Below are positions 1 through 12,253 of a stretch of DNA of 64,000 nt, piece after piece. The DNA lies in assembly GCA_018340805.1 (NCBI GenBank), contig JACMZG010001913.1, positions 38,050,755 through 38,114,754 of the forward strand, written 5' to 3'. The position numbers and the translations under genes are program-made. The first letter of the stretch is position 1; each line of letters opens with the position of its first letter. The DNA is from Microvelia longipes. Its lineage: Eukaryota; Arthropoda; Insecta; Hemiptera; Veliidae. Under the pieces are notes generated by a model. That model was not told the DNA's origin, did not search any database, and worked only from the letters and a program-made list of their open reading frames with translations.

Positions 1-40
<40 letters not shown>

Positions 41-56
41 GTGTTTGTGTGTGTAT
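1..56. repeat. (TG)n microsatellite
   Basis: An almost pure TG dinucleotide run opens the window and decays into GTGTATGTGAGTG. It may continue outside the window. Confidence 0.95.
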
Positions 57-739
57 GTGAGTGCATTTTTTTTTAAATGCTCAAAGAAATAATTATACAA
101 AATATTTTATATAATAAGTTGTGGCGCTCTTTGTCAGGTTATTAAATAAATACAGCAAAATAGATTAAAATTAGATTTATAGGCAAGGAGCGCGCATTTC
201 AATACAAATTTCCCCGGTTTGCGTTCCTCCACGCCAGCATTTTGTTACTGTTGATACAAAAAAAGATCTAATGCTTACCAACAAATGAATTATTTGGAAT
301 CCTTCATACCTGAAACACAGAAATAAAATCTTACATTAAACTAAACAATGCAAGATTATATTGAACATGAAATTTTACATTTTAAGTGACCTTTGTAAAG
401 AGTTAATAAGAAAAACACTAAATATTTTGAGGAAGGAAACGTTTGAAAGAAAGCTAACTTCTCAGACATTTGAAAGAACAAGAAATTTGAAAGACATTGG
501 GTTTGTTCTCAGAATAAACCTTCCTCATCGTTATTACATGGATAATCATATAATAACGGAGGAATAAAAAGCATCCAATAAGCCGACTATAAAGTAAGGA
601 TGGCCATCATTGATAAGTACTAAATATCAATTTAGTCAGCATACAATACATCGATATTTTACCATCGGTAGTGAAAAACCGATAAATCGCACTGACGATG
701 TTCCATACTCAAAATATAGATCATATTAAACTAAAATTA
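57..739. other. gene-free AT-rich stretch
   Basis: No recognisable gene or repeat is seen. The short open frame at 361-567 has no recognisable motif and is typical of chance frames in this base composition. Confidence 0.6.
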
Positions 740-1415
740 ATTTTTACTTTCTCTCATTTATACCGTAGGTATATAGGAAAGTATTTTTGTGAGTGTGCAA
801 TAAAATCCGAAACCAGGATGTCACTAGAATTATCCGTTTCAGGCGTTTTTAAGGCCTCCTAAGTGGTTTTAACAAAGTTGTCTGTCTGTATGTGTATGAG
901 TGTGTCTGATATCAATATAGCTCCTAGTTTATTTATTCTAAAGAGTTGAAGCTTTGTACAAAAAACAGTCTACTGCTGTAAATGTATTTAAAAAATAACT
1001 TTTTTCTAACGACATTAACCCGCAATAATTACTCAGCAGAAATTTTCAAAAATCATATAACCCGGAAAAATGATTCGAATCGAGATTTGGCACATGTACT
1101 TGCATGGTACAAAACCCTACATGCACTTTTTGAAACGAAACTAATTGTACTTATTTATTACACAAACAGATATGCTTGTACTAAATTTCAACTTAATTAG
1201 AGGTGGTTATAGGTGGTGGTGATTTGTTGATTTTTTTAAAAAAAAACCTTTACATTTTTTTTTATTCGATAAAAATTGAACTAATGCTGATAATGGGAGA
1301 TACGATGATAACAATTTTGTAAAAACCACTCACGAGGTCTTAAAAAAACCTCTAACGGATACTTCAGGATAATTTTGGTTTCGAAATTTATTGCAAACAC
1401 GATACTTTTTAGCTA
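740..1415 (+). repeat. family A copy, foldback (plus then minus pieces)
   Basis: The plus part begins with the family start signature (tttataccgtaggtatatag) and runs through the conserved blocks atccgaaaccaggatgtcac, aattatccgtttcaggcg and gtctgtctgtatgtg to about 1120. From about 1130 the family reads on the minus strand (attgaactaatgctgataat, then the reverse of the start block near 1400). It therefore looks like two partial copies in inverted arrangement. No coding capacity is evident; the 72-codon frame inside is not conserved in other copies. Confidence 0.75.
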
Positions 1416-1929
1416 ATTTTTAAAGGAAAAATTTATGTTTTATATACCGCTTCGTGGCCCCTGCGTCTCCCTGTGGCCTCGTCGCGGCCCTAATCTCATA
1501 AGCTCATTTTTCGTCGAAAATTCGCTAAAAAGAGATAGTAAAAACTCTGAATAAAAGAAATTGAAAAAAAAATGTATAGGGAATAAATAAAAACTAGAGC
1601 AAATCGAAATGTCCATAAAAGATAACGGTTTCTGTAATACTAGAATCAAAACATTTAAAGCAAGGGACAAAGTGTGTTGGACCATGAAATAAAGGAGTTA
1701 AAAGGGATTTCATAAAAGTTTAGAATAAAATTAAATGTACATATCCTATAATGTTCAATATATGACAAGAATAAAATTTGTAATGTAACTATGTAGCATT
1801 ATCTTTTTAATTATACTTAATAACCAAACATTTTGTTAATAATTCTCTTGCACCAAATTACAGGGATTATTTACTGTAATACATTAACACATTTAACAAA
1901 TTATTCTTGGCATATCAGTCGGGTTTTAA

Positions 1930-2365
1930 ATCGTTCGTACCTGACGAGCATCATCCGGTTCAAATGTTTTTAAGACCTACTGATTGGTTTATACAAAGTT
2001 TTCTGTCTGTCTGTTTGTGTGTGTCTGTTATCATCGCAGCTCCCAGCGTGTGCCCAAGATGTTAGAAATTTCTAAAGTGATTCAATTCGATGTAAACAAA
2101 CCAAACGCATTCGGAGGTTATAACCTGACTTTTTTATTACGTGTGACAAAAAAACGATTCCTGCCGATTCATGGCAGGAATCGGTATAGGCGGTCAACAT
2201 TGAAAATTTTATTCCTGCAATGACGTCAATTCTGGACTATAACATAAAATGTCAAAGAAAATGATTTCATTCATAAAAACCCTCAAATTGAATCACCTTA
2301 TAAACTCTATCAGCTTGATATTTATGAGAACAACAAATATACCAAGTTTTATCTCCTTATCAGCG
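1930..2365 (+). repeat. family A copy, diverged
   Basis: It contains diverged versions of the family blocks: accggatgatg-like text, ttctgtctgtctgtttgtgt and tgttatcatcgcagctccca. A perfect CRE palindrome TGACGTCA lies at 2221-2228. Both ends are poorly defined. Confidence 0.6.
2155..2184. repeat. short perfect hairpin
   Basis: cgattcctgcc and ggcaggaatcg are exact inverted repeats around a 7-nt spacer. Function unknown. Confidence 0.7.
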
Positions 2366-2749
2366 TTAGTTTAATAAAGTTTTATTTCAATGCGGCTTTT
2401 TGTTAGAGTTCAAATGTTAAGGAGCATCGAGTCAATGGATCTACAAATTTTATTTTATATTTAAATTTATTTTTGGTCACTTAGATTTGTTGAGCTAAAC
2501 TGGAGTACTTCGATTCAGAAGATCAAAAACTGTAAATATCAGATCTTGAGCGACTCCCTCCTGTATGATAAAAAAATCAACTTTGATGACGTCCTAATAA
2601 TAAATATGCAAATATCTAATAATAAATCCTGCGCTCTAATCAAATCTAATAATAATAAATCTAATCAGAGCACGCGCTCAAGAGTTAGATAAAACAAAGA
2701 AACGTTTAGAAACATATTCCTACACATACATATTCACATATATATGTGA
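2366..2749. other. gene-free stretch
   Basis: AT-rich with short local duplications (aataataaatctaatcagagc-like text repeated around 2600-2690). No gene seen. Confidence 0.5.
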
Positions 2750-2875
2750 TATACGAGGCCTTAAGAACACTTAAAAAGGATAATTCCGGTGACATCCCGA
2801 TTTCGGATGTTTTGCAAACACAATACTTTTCCTATATACCTACGGAATAAATAAAGAAAAGTAAAAATTGTACAT
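2750..2875 (-). repeat. family A copy, 5' part, minus
   Basis: Reads on the minus strand as the family start block (cggtatatagg..., caaaacatccgaaatcggg, aggcctcgtatatc). It faces the full-length plus copy that begins at 2966, so the two starts are head to head. Confidence 0.8.
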
Positions 2876-2972
2876 AAATATATACGTTATACGTGTATGT
2901 AAGATGTATATATACATATTCACATATATCTTACATACACGTATGACGTATATATTTTTGTACAATTCTTAC
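2866..2972. repeat. palindrome joining two family A starts
   Basis: gtaaaaattgtac... on the left is mirrored by ...gtacaattcttac on the right, with acgtgtatgtaagat / atcttacatacacgt inside. The arms are about 47 bp around 2917. With the flanking family A starts the total inverted repeat spans about 2755-3082. Confidence 0.8.
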
Positions 2973-3727
2973 TTTTCTTTATTTATACCGCAGGTATATA
3001 GGAAAAGAATTGCGTTCGTAAAAAAATCTGAAACCGGGATGTAACTGGAATTATCCGTTTTAAGCATTTTAAGGCCTCCTGAGTGGTTTTCACAAATTTG
3101 TCTGTCTGTATGTGTGTGTGTGCATGTGTGTGTGTCAGTCTGTTATAATCGTAGCTGTATTTATGCTAGAAAGTCAAAACTTTGTACATAAATCAGTCTA
3201 CCGCTGTAGTTGTGCTATTCGGAACATATTTTTTTGATGACGTCATAAACCTGCAATAATGACTTAGTGAAAATTTCGAAAACTCATAAAACGCGAAAAA
3301 ATAATGTCATCAGATTGAGATTGAGCACGCATGTAGCTATATATACGACTAACATACGTGCCAAGTTTCATCTCGTTATTAGCATTAGTTCAATTTTTAT
3401 TAAATGACTTGTGTACGATTTTTAAAAAATCAAAAAATAATATAATTAAATTAGAATTTAGTACTAGTGTAAACATTTACGTCATAAAGAAGTACTGTAA
3501 GTTTCGTTTTAATGGAAAAATCTATGATTTTTGTTAGATCATAAAAGTTAAGCAGGATCGAGCTTGGTCAGTGATGCATGGATGATCGCTGAGAATGAAA
3601 CGGTTGTTTTTTCTAGCACAGGTGAAGTGTTGCAGTATAAATTTGCCGAATTTTATACTCAGAGGACGAGCGAAGCGAGTCCGAAGTATATGAGGAAAGG
3701 TTCCGAGGTACCCCGAACCCGGTTTTC
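2966..3727 (+). repeat. family A copy, near full length
   Basis: It has every block in order: start tataccgcaggtatatag, gtctgtctgtatgtgtgtg, CRE TGACGTCA at 3238-3245, cattagttcaatttttatta, a 5S rRNA-like module at about 3538-3595, and the tail gaggacgagcgaagcgagtc ending in ccgaggtaccccgaacccgg. It has no terminal inverted repeats, and no protein-coding frame spans it. With the copies at 8187, 13553 and 22913 it defines the family. Confidence 0.85.
3538..3595 (+). repeat. 5S rRNA-like module in family A
   Basis: gatcataaaagttaagcagg...ggtcagtg.. ..catggatgatcgctgagaat parallels the middle of animal 5S rRNA (gatcaccgaagttaagca..., ...ggatgggtgaccgcctggga). Only the internal-promoter part is present, without the 5' and 3' ends of 5S, so this is a derived module and not a 5S gene. 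Confidence 0.65.
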
Positions 3728-5368
3728 TTAATCGGGCTAAGCCAAAATAATTTCCATTTTTTTACCTATCAATTAACCCAATGGCCTTGTAAGCGTTTTT
3801 TTTGTTTTTCTCATTTATGACGTTGGTATAAAAACAAGACATGTTTTAAGCTGAAAATCTAAAACCCAGATCTTACCTGCATTATCTGTCACAGATGTTT
3901 TGAAAGATCATAGACGGCTGTCCGTCTCCACACTGAGTTTTCCATATTTTTGGTCACATCGGAAGTACAAGTAACTTGAGTCTATCTGTCCTAATAACAG
4001 ACCACTGGTGAAACAGGCCAGTGGCCTGTTTTTAGAGATAGGACAAAAATTTAAAAATAACTGTTTTAATTAAAGAATTGTTTTTTAGGATTCACTAAAA
4101 AAAGCTAAAGTAGAAGCATGCCCTCCGGAAAAAAAAAGATAAAGGATTTGATTTTTATTCCAGAAAACGAAAAAAAAAAACGCTTCTACTCCAAAAAAAC
4201 GTTTAAAAGAAAATGCAAAAACAATCTAAATGCTTTTAAATCGGCGGTAAGGCTCAATATAGTAGCAGTAGAAGACCTTGCTGTAGGGCAGAATAGTGCA
4301 AGCGACGTTTCATTCGAAGGATAACAGTTTTCAAAAACATTTTCCCGAGGAAAAGGTCTAAAAAGTAAGCAAAAAACACTAAAACCAAGCGAACATCAAG
4401 ATAAAACACATTTCTAGGACTGCTGCAAATTTCTTTGTGTTTTCCAGGCACTTAATAAACGCGACATTTTCACTAAAGTATGATTTTCTAGCAAAGGCAG
4501 AAAAGAATTTTCCTTTTATAGAGCCAAGTAATTTTATTTTCGGTCATCCGGACATTATATTCTATAAATATTATGCAAAGTATGAAAAAGTAACTACGAG
4601 ACGAGCTAAGCGAGACATACTGCAAAGTACAACATGTTCGTCATTGAACAAGAACAACCTAATGACATATGTATTTTAAACTTGAATTTTCATTGATTAA
4701 TTAGGCATATTATAGTGCTTTTTAATTGCTCACTTTTAATATTAATTAATTGTTAATGAAATTTATCAGTACATTAATATTCTTCTGTGCAGCTATGAAA
4801 TGTAAGACAAATTATACTTTAAAAATCTATTAATTTTTCTACTACAAGCAAATAAAATTTTGTATGCCACTATGTGGAAGAAGAAACATTTCTGGCTCGT
4901 TTCAAGATTACCTGCTTCGTTAAACAGCTTAGTCATTCAAAATAAAATTTTTATCCGACTCGGCTTCGCCCCGTTTAAAAAACTCAATTTTTCCAGCCTC
5001 GGTTAAGCCTCTCCTATAAATTTGTTTAATCAATCCATGTTTTCGGCTAAAAACTAAATAAAAAAAAAGAGTCCTAAAACCTGTAGCCTCCATGTACCCA
5101 CATGGTTGTTGTCTTATATCGTATCGTCATATTACAACTTTATATGAGTGGCGTACTACTACAATATAAGCGAATTTTCAGATTTCTTTATCTAACAAAC
5201 GTGATTTGTTTACATTATGGTATATATTATGTCAATCAATACCACCGGAACTGATAATAAAATGTATTTTCCAATGTCGGGTTACCATACATGGCAGTTC
5301 ACGTGTAAAATGTTTCAGTCCGATCTAACACTTTTTGAAGATTTGTGATTTTTAAAATGTTTGTGGTT
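3728..5368. other. gene-free stretch with one hairpin
   Basis: No gene is supported. A 68-codon frame from 4118 is lysine-rich at its start because of an A-rich tract and has no recognised domain. A perfect hairpin (aaacaggcca, one base, tggcctgttt) lies at 4011-4031. Near 4955-4985 the text ccgactcggcttcgccccg recalls the TTCG palindromes of the family A tail. Confidence 0.55.
4011..4031. repeat. short perfect hairpin
   Basis: Ten-base arms aaacaggcca and tggcctgttt are separated by a single base. Confidence 0.8.
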
Positions 5369-5376
5369 ATATATAT

Positions 5377-5433
<57 letters not shown>

Positions 5434-5452
5434 ATATATATATATATATATA

Positions 5453-5483
<31 letters not shown>

Positions 5484-5527
5484 CATATATTATATAATAT
5501 AAATATATATAAATATATATATAATAA
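5369..5527. repeat. (TA)n microsatellite
   Basis: About 155 bp of TA with occasional phase breaks (ataata, tacata). Confidence 0.95.
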
Positions 5528-6279
5528 ACAAATTTATATCATATTTTACTTTGTGCTAAATATAAATAATTCAAATAAACGGGCAAAAGGCAGAAAAGGC
5601 AAAGCAAAATAACATATACATTTAATGAAATTTATCATTTATTAGAAAATATAAGGAATAATTAAATTAATAGATATAATAAAACTACCAATAATAAAGA
5701 TTACCTCTATCACGGCCAGGAACAAAGAGCGATAATTAAATTTAATCCATCTCTCCTACTTGTTCCGCCCCCCCCCACCCCAATTACCTTACCGGCTCTT
5801 CACAAAATACATAATTGTGTCTGTATATTTTGAATCCCTAAATATTTCAATTTCTAATAATTTGAAATATTCTTGGACAACAAAACTTTCCAGAAATATA
5901 TAAATAAGGACAAAGAAAACCTAATAATAATTAATCATAAACATGAGATTAACTTTAAAAAAGTTTAATTAAACAAAATTAAAAACTCCCTTTGTGGACT
6001 TTACATAAACCACAAGCCAAACTATTTTTTGATAGGTTAACAGACTTAATTAAAACTTTTATTAATTAATAATTTTTAATAATTAGCAATATTTCCATCA
6101 CATCAACGTTTGCAGATGAATCTTCTAAACCACGATCAGTTTATTCAACATGAGCGTGTTTTAACTTATAAAAATTTAAAAGAAAGAAATAAAATAGCAA
6201 TTTACGCAGGAAACTTATTTTTATTAATTTTCATAAATTAACCCAAAGAAAATATTGGAAAGGTAATGTGTTTGTACTA
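5528..6279. other. gene-free stretch
   Basis: AT-rich. It contains a C-rich patch near 5768 (ttgttccgcccccccccacc) resembling the duplicated unit at 10090-10375. No gene seen. Confidence 0.5.
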
Positions 6280-6400
6280 AACATTAAAATCATGATTTCA
6301 ATTTAATTATGCGTTCCAGACGTTTGAAGACCGCTTGATTGGTTTTATCCAAGTTTTCTCTTCTCATGTGTCTGTCTGTGTATCTGCATATGCAAGAGGT
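6280..6400 (+). repeat. family A fragment
   Basis: Diverged pieces of the family (cgttccagacgtttgaagacc, gattggttttatccaagtttt, gtgtctgtctgtgtatctg), cut by the insertion that begins at 6401. Confidence 0.5.
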
Positions 6401-6906
6401 GATAGTGATTAGGAAGAGGTGATATCACTTAGCAAGTAGATCACATTGTTGGGCCCTTTTTACTAACTCCCTTGGATAGAAGATGGTGTTTTAGCTTATG
6501 AATCCTAGAGCAGGCATTTTGCGTCTAATCCACAGAAGAGCCGTGACTTTCATATAAGTTTCTATAGTTTTAACTAGAAACAACACGTGCCCTACTGCGG
6601 TACTAAACTTTCCTGCTCTCGAAACTATAAGGAAGAAACATATTGTATTATATAACTTTACATAAACTACTATTGAGGGTTCTAAATTTGACCTAAACCC
6701 AGGTTCATTTAGAGTAAGGGATCTTTTACGAGTACCTGACATCGCACAGGCTCGGAACCACCGGCTTAACGTTACTTTTAAAGGACAGCATGTAAAAGGA
6801 ATTTCATCCCTCGTATGAAAATCCTAGAGGCCCTGACCTCGATCGAACCCGGATTGGCAGGGTGGGAGGCACACATGCTTAACATTACACCACCGGAACC
6901 TCCTAC
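6401..6906 (-). mobile_element. tRNA-derived SINE-like insertion with 11-bp target duplication
   Basis: The segment is bounded by the direct repeat atgcaagaggt at 6390-6400 and 6907-6917, as expected for retroposition. Reading the minus strand from 6906, the head has an A-box-like stretch (ggtggtgtaatgttaagc) and a B-box-like stretch (gggttcgatcgagg, about 6842-6855), so it looks tRNA-derived. The rest is an unrecognised body ending in a short repeated tail (cacctcttcctaatcac). The 83-codon frame at 6491-6742 is not recognisable. About 500 bp is long for a SINE, so it could be composite. Confidence 0.7.
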
Positions 6907-6917
6907 ATGCAAGAGGT

Positions 6918-8030
6918 AAAACATGGTACAAAAATTAATCTTAAAATATCAAACATCACAAATACCACAAATATTTCCCCAATAGTCGTGCTACTGGAAA
7001 CATAGAGACATATTGGTTGAATTTCGAAACATTGGAAAATCAACCTTCGACTATCAATATAATGAAATAAAAAGAACAAAATTACAGTGACTTATATAGT
7101 AGAACGTTAAAAATAACAATCAAAACACAAACAATGTGCAGTAAGCCGAAAGCAATTAATTATAACCTGAACTCACTCTTAGAAGAGATTTTATTGAGGT
7201 TACACAGAGCCCCTAAGTGCCCCAAAATGATGTTTCAGGACTCTTAATGTATTGAAACATCCTATGCCTCCTGTATCTTATATCTCTATGATTGGGGAAA
7301 CATTATTTTTATGACGTCACCATCGCATCATTAATAATTGAGCAATTTCAAAATTAAAAAACTCAACCATTGGAAATAATAAAAAAGTCTCTTCACTCAT
7401 GTAATATTTATTTAAAATAATTATAATCGGCTTTCAACTAACTAAAGGTGAGATGTTCTTCCTAAGGTGAGATTCAGTGCCGGTGAGATGTTAGGATGCA
7501 AGGTTTTGAGTCATTTAAATAAATATTACATCAGTAGAGAGACATATTTCATTATTCTGGTCATAATAAACTCTTCTAGCGCTCATAGTTTAACTGCTAT
7601 ATAAATAATTGGGTTAATTTGACATTAAACACACATAAAGTCGTATATACTACCAGCAAATGTAGTTAGTTTCATCTCATTAAAATCATTATTTAAATTC
7701 TTTAATCCAAAGTGTTTCTTTAAGTGATAAAAGTTAAAAAATTCTCAAGATGAAATGTAGCACAATTTATTATTAGAAAGTGTAAAGTTTTATTGTAATC
7801 CGGCTAGTATATCTTCAATTTTTAACAGTTCACTTGTATTAACCAGCATTGAACATAGTAAGTGGATGGGTGACCGGATAAGAAATTGGATATAAAATTA
7901 AATATTATAAAAATATTAAATATTTAGGATTTTCATTATTCGAGAAACACTTCATTTTTAATTTCAAACACTGAAATAAATCCGGAAATATACAAAATCA
8001 TTAATTAGCCAAATACACTAAATATGTCAA
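6918..8030. other. gene-free stretch with family A relics
   Basis: The CRE palindrome TGACGTCA at 7312-7319 and a following ctcatc/attgagc context look like a decayed family A core. A short 5S-like piece (accagcattgaac...gtggatgggtgaccgg) lies at about 7840-7878. No gene seen. Confidence 0.55.
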
Positions 8031-8037
8031 TAACATA

Positions 8038-8110
8038 TTTTGAGGACTAGCGATGCGAATTTGATGAGGCAAAAACGTCCTGAGCAACCCCGCACCCGAA
8101 GTTTTGTATT
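8038..8110 (+). repeat. family A tail fragment
   Basis: tgaggactagcgatgcgaat... ..aaccccgcacccgaag matches the family tail (gaggacgagcgaagcgag ... taccccgtacccga). Confidence 0.6.
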
Positions 8111-8186
8111 CAATTTATTTATCTCTAAAAATATAAAATCTGTCATGTTATTAAGAAATAATATTTTAATCGTTATTTAATGTTTG

Positions 8187-8956
8187 ATTTTTACTTCAAT
8201 TATACTAACGGTATATAGGAAAAATATTGTGTTTTCAAAAATCCGAAACCAAGATGTCAACAGAATTATCCGTTTTAGGTGTTTTAAAGCCTCTCGAGAT
8301 GTTTTTACAAAGTTGTCTGTTTGTATGTGTTTGTGTGTATTATCATCGTGGCTCCCAGTGTATTTATGCTAGAGACGTGAAACTTGATACAAAAATTAGT
8401 CTACTACTGTAGTTGCGTGCTATTCGGCAAATAATTTAACTCAGCGAAAATTTCGAAAAATTATAAAAAGCGGAAAAATGATACGGTCAGATTGAGATTT
8501 GGCACGCATGTGGTCATGTATAAGACTAAAATATGTAACATGGTTTATCTCATTATCACCATTAGTTCAATTTTTATTAAATGACTTGTGTACATTTTTT
8601 AAAAATTATAAAATAATCTAATTAAGTTGAAATTGGGTACAAGTGTGTATCATTACACAATAAATAAGTAAACCAAGTTTCGTTTTGTTTGGTTTATCCA
8701 TGATTTTTGCTGGATCATAAAAGTTAAGCAGCATCGAGCGTGGTCAATGCTTGGATAGGCGACACCTGGGAATGAAACGGATGTATTAACTATCTGAGGG
8801 AAAAACTAAGCGAGTTCGAAGACGTGTTACAGTATAAATTTGACGACTTGCATATCTTGAGGACGAGCGAACCTAGTCCGATGTAGGGGAGATGAGCGTA
8901 GCGTATCCGATGAAATGAGGGAAAGTTCCGAGATATACCGTACCCGATTTTTTTAT
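8187..8956 (+). repeat. family A copy, full length
   Basis: It starts at tttttacttcaattatacta and ends at accgtacccgattttttta. It contains the tgtctgtttgtatgtg block, a core in which the CRE region is deleted, a 5S-like module at about 8713-8775, and a tail with two related copies of the gaggacgagcgaa...tccgatg motif. No continuous coding frame spans it. Confidence 0.85.
8713..8775 (+). repeat. 5S rRNA-like module (best copy)
   Basis: gatcataaaagttaagcagc..gagcgtggtcaatgcttggat..ggcgacacctgggaa follows animal 5S from gatcaccgaagttaagca to gaccgcctgggaac with few changes and no large gaps. Confidence 0.7.
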
Positions 8957-9986
8957 ATAGATGTATTCAAGATCTTGTAATTTATGAGTTGAAGAATCAA
9001 ACATTATATTACCCTCTAGAGATAAAATACCCTACCTATAGAGGTTTAAAACATGCTTATGCACCTCTGTTTTATTCCCATGTTATTTTTAATAATTTGT
9101 TTAATGAATTAAGATTTATTTTGTTTATTATGATTTCAGGTAATAATTACGAATTTTTACCAACTCTTATGTGAGTATAAACATTTTATTATAGTATTAA
9201 TATATAGGGAATTTCTACCGTCCATTTGCTTTAAATGATAATTAAAAGCGTTGGCAGTAGCAGACAATAAAAGGTAACATTAAAGTCAATATTTAGTTTT
9301 TCACTAGGAATGGTTCTTTTCAAATCATTACTCCTAAAATAATCCACGGACAAAATAAACAAAAGAAGTAACGACATATCAAGAGTTCAATACATCGGTT
9401 GTAAAGTAAATATTTATTCATTAGGCGAAGTTAAATCAAATTTATTTAATCAAAACCGACATAAAAACCGTCATAAGAGACCTTTGAGCATTCCAGAGCT
9501 CTCAATAATGGCCATTGACGCACTATGCCTTGAACGACTACAAAGTGGGCAACTTATTTAAGTTCTAGATAATACCTATGGCATTGGTAACAAGCTACAA
9601 AATATATAAAAAACTAAAAAAAGCTACTCATTCCTTGATATCTATCCACCTTGATACGTCGCAGGAGATGTACATAACAGAGCGAATCTCACAAGGGTAA
9701 CGATTAGCACCCAAGTTATTTATCCTACTAAAATTAACTAGAACAATAAATTCTTAAAAATGTTATACCAATAATACTCCCATTCGATAATTCTTCATCA
9801 AGCTTTTTTTGGCGAATTATTTTACAAAGAAAAAATAAGCTTATTAGGTTGGTGTCATGGAGGGGGATAGGGGTGGGATGGATTATGAAACTGACACTAA
9901 AGAGGTTGTTCAGATGACATTAATTGAGGAGGAATGGGGGTGATCAATTCAGAATGGCGTCCTGATGCCAAATATAGTCCAAAATG
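8957..9986. other. gene-free stretch
   Basis: No gene is supported; the frame at 8989-9174 has no recognisable motif. G-rich text at about 9858-9960 precedes a TA tract. Confidence 0.5.
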
Positions 9987-10023
9987 TATATATATATATA
10001 TATATATATTATATAATATATAT

Positions 10024-10080
<57 letters not shown>
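9987..10080. repeat. (TA)n microsatellite
   Basis: TA repeat with phase breaks near 10009-10045. Confidence 0.95.
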
Positions 10081-10082
<2 letters not shown>

Positions 10083-10089
10083 TTGTATT

Positions 10090-10375
10090 TGACCTCTGCG
10101 ATATCTGCAAGGTACAGTAGTGTTAGATAGTGGGAGGGTGGTAAGGAAGAAAGGCCTCTGCTGCTTGTTCCACCCCCATTAGCCTACTGGCCCAGTCAGA
10201 CAGGTCAAAACTGGCACCCATGGAACCACGGCGAGCTAGCAGCCTCTCCGATATATGTTAGGCTCGGTAGTGTTTGAGTGTGGGGTTGTAGTATGGAATA
10301 AAAACCATTCCCTCTTGATCAACCCACACTAGCTTACTGTCCCAGACAGACAGGTCAAAAAAGGCTAGCTAAGCA
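10090..10375 (+). repeat. diverged direct duplication, about 145-bp unit
   Basis: Unit 1 (about 10090-10231) and unit 2 (about 10232-10375) share cctct-cgatat-tg, ggta..gtagtgtt-ga-tgtggg, cactagc-tact-g-cccag and cagacaggtcaaaa in the same order. The origin is unknown. Confidence 0.65.
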
Positions 10376-12168
10376 GGCCTGCAAACCGGACGGACCTTTA
10401 AGAAGCTTCTAATGGTTGTCGGTATTCTAAAATGATTGAGACTGGTTTGCCATTTCTAAACGGCTTAATCGGACCATTTTAAGGGGCGCAATTGGCAACA
10501 GCAGGTGAAAAAATTAGCGGATGAAGGTGATATTGGTATCAATTTTTTTAAGATTCTTTGTACTTTTCAATATAAGCAATATATTAAGCTCCAATTTAAC
10601 TTTTTAACGTTACCAAAAGTGGGATTTTTTGCTAACACAATACTTTTCTTATATATCTACGGTATAAAAGAGGAAAAGTAAAAACGTGAATGGTAGATAA
10701 TGTGTGATCTAGGTAACTATTCAGCTATTAGCTCTTTTACTATGGAGCACTTAAAATATCTAAGAACATCACTTAAGAGTAACACATGAATCTTACTTAA
10801 ACTTAAAAAAATACCAAAATAAAATTTCAAGATTAGCATATTTATGAAATAGTTACCTAAATAAATATTGGTAAATTTGTACTTGCATAAGTCAATTTAC
10901 TAAGGATGGAGACTACTTTGAAAGTCTAAGACCATGGAATCCCTTATTTAATGGCCTTAATGTTGGTACACCTGATAAATTTCACCCAGTAAATTCAATG
11001 GCTGAAGACTGTAATATGCTCCTCTATTGTCATTCTCAATAAATACTACAGATAGAGACACAAGGTAGTTTTAGTTATACATGGATGTTCACTTGAGCTT
11101 CTTTTCCAGTATTGAAAGCTTATTCTCTAAAGCTCTAAACTTTATTAATTAAATTAAAAGTCTGGCAAAGGCAAAGTGTTACCAGGAAAAGTCAAAACAT
11201 TTCCCCATTTAACTTAATTAAAATTGTCACTTTTTTCGGTAATTCCCGGTGAAACAAACCCAATTAAAAGTAAAAGCTCCTTAACACCTTTATAATTAAT
11301 TTGTTATCTTGGTAGATACATAAAAAAATAAATTACTTAAAATAAAGAGAAAAAATCGGGTCTGGGATTCCTCGTAAATTTTCCTGACCGTCTCAATTAG
11401 CTACGCCTATTCTCACCTACACTACATCTCTGGAGTCACTTTAATTGTCCCCAGGAAATTAAAAAAAATATTGTTTTTTTGATGTAGTACGTAATTGAGC
11501 ACTTTATTGGACCGTTTTTAGGAAGAGAAGCCAATCATATTGTTATAGGGGGTTATTTAGTTTTTCACCTCCTAGGACAATAATGAATGTACAAAAACTC
11601 CTAGGACGTAAAAGTAATTCATATATTGCCGCCATTACTGTAATGTAGCGTGTTCAACAAACAATCTGTGTAAAACCTTCATGAGGTTTCTTTAAAAACG
11701 TTCATTTTGTTTTTGTTTTGGCTCGTAGAATATTTTTTTTGTTTTTTAAAGTTGTTCTAATTGACAATTTTTGTGTGTTTATTTGTAAAGCTTTTACATT
11801 TTTGAGTAAAAGTGTGAAGCTATGGATGAATTCAATGACGACGATAATGTGGAGTTAATTGGACGTTTGTTCTTTTTTTCAATTAAGTATATAGCGCAGT
11901 TTATTTAATGAGTTGCACCTCAAAAAAATAGTGTATGCCATCCGGCTAAGAATGTCTTTATGTTTGGCATTTTTCCCGACTCGCTTCGCTCGTCGGTAAA
12001 TCTAATTGCCGTGACATAAGACACACTTCTTGTATACTTGTCTTTAAATATAAACAGACTACTCGCTTGCTCGTCCTTAGAATGTCATGATAAACCAATC
12101 TTAAAGCAGTATTAGCTTATGAGATGGGAGAGTGGTAGGAGGTAGCAGGAGGGACTCACTGATCAAGA
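10376..12168. other. gene-free stretch with family A fragments
   Basis: A minus-strand family A start fragment lies at about 10605-10682 (ending ggtataaaagaggaaaagta). A minus tail-like fragment is at about 11355-11420 (aaatcgggtctgggattcct). An isolated palindromic tail piece, ccgactcgcttcgctcgtcg, is near 11977. No gene seen. Confidence 0.55.
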
Positions 12169-12179
12169 ATATATATATA

Positions 12180-12251
<72 letters not shown>
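12169..12251. repeat. (TA)n microsatellite
   Basis: TA repeat with two phase breaks, followed by gggtgtgtgtgtatg. Confidence 0.95.

Positions 12252-12253
<2 letters not shown>

Noticed and set aside
3538..3595. 5S rRNA gene
   Set aside because: Only the internal part of 5S is present and it recurs inside a larger dispersed repeat; the ends of the rRNA are missing.
4118..4324. Small lysine-rich protein gene
   Set aside because: The bias comes from A-rich sequence; no domain, no conserved context and no evidence of splicing.
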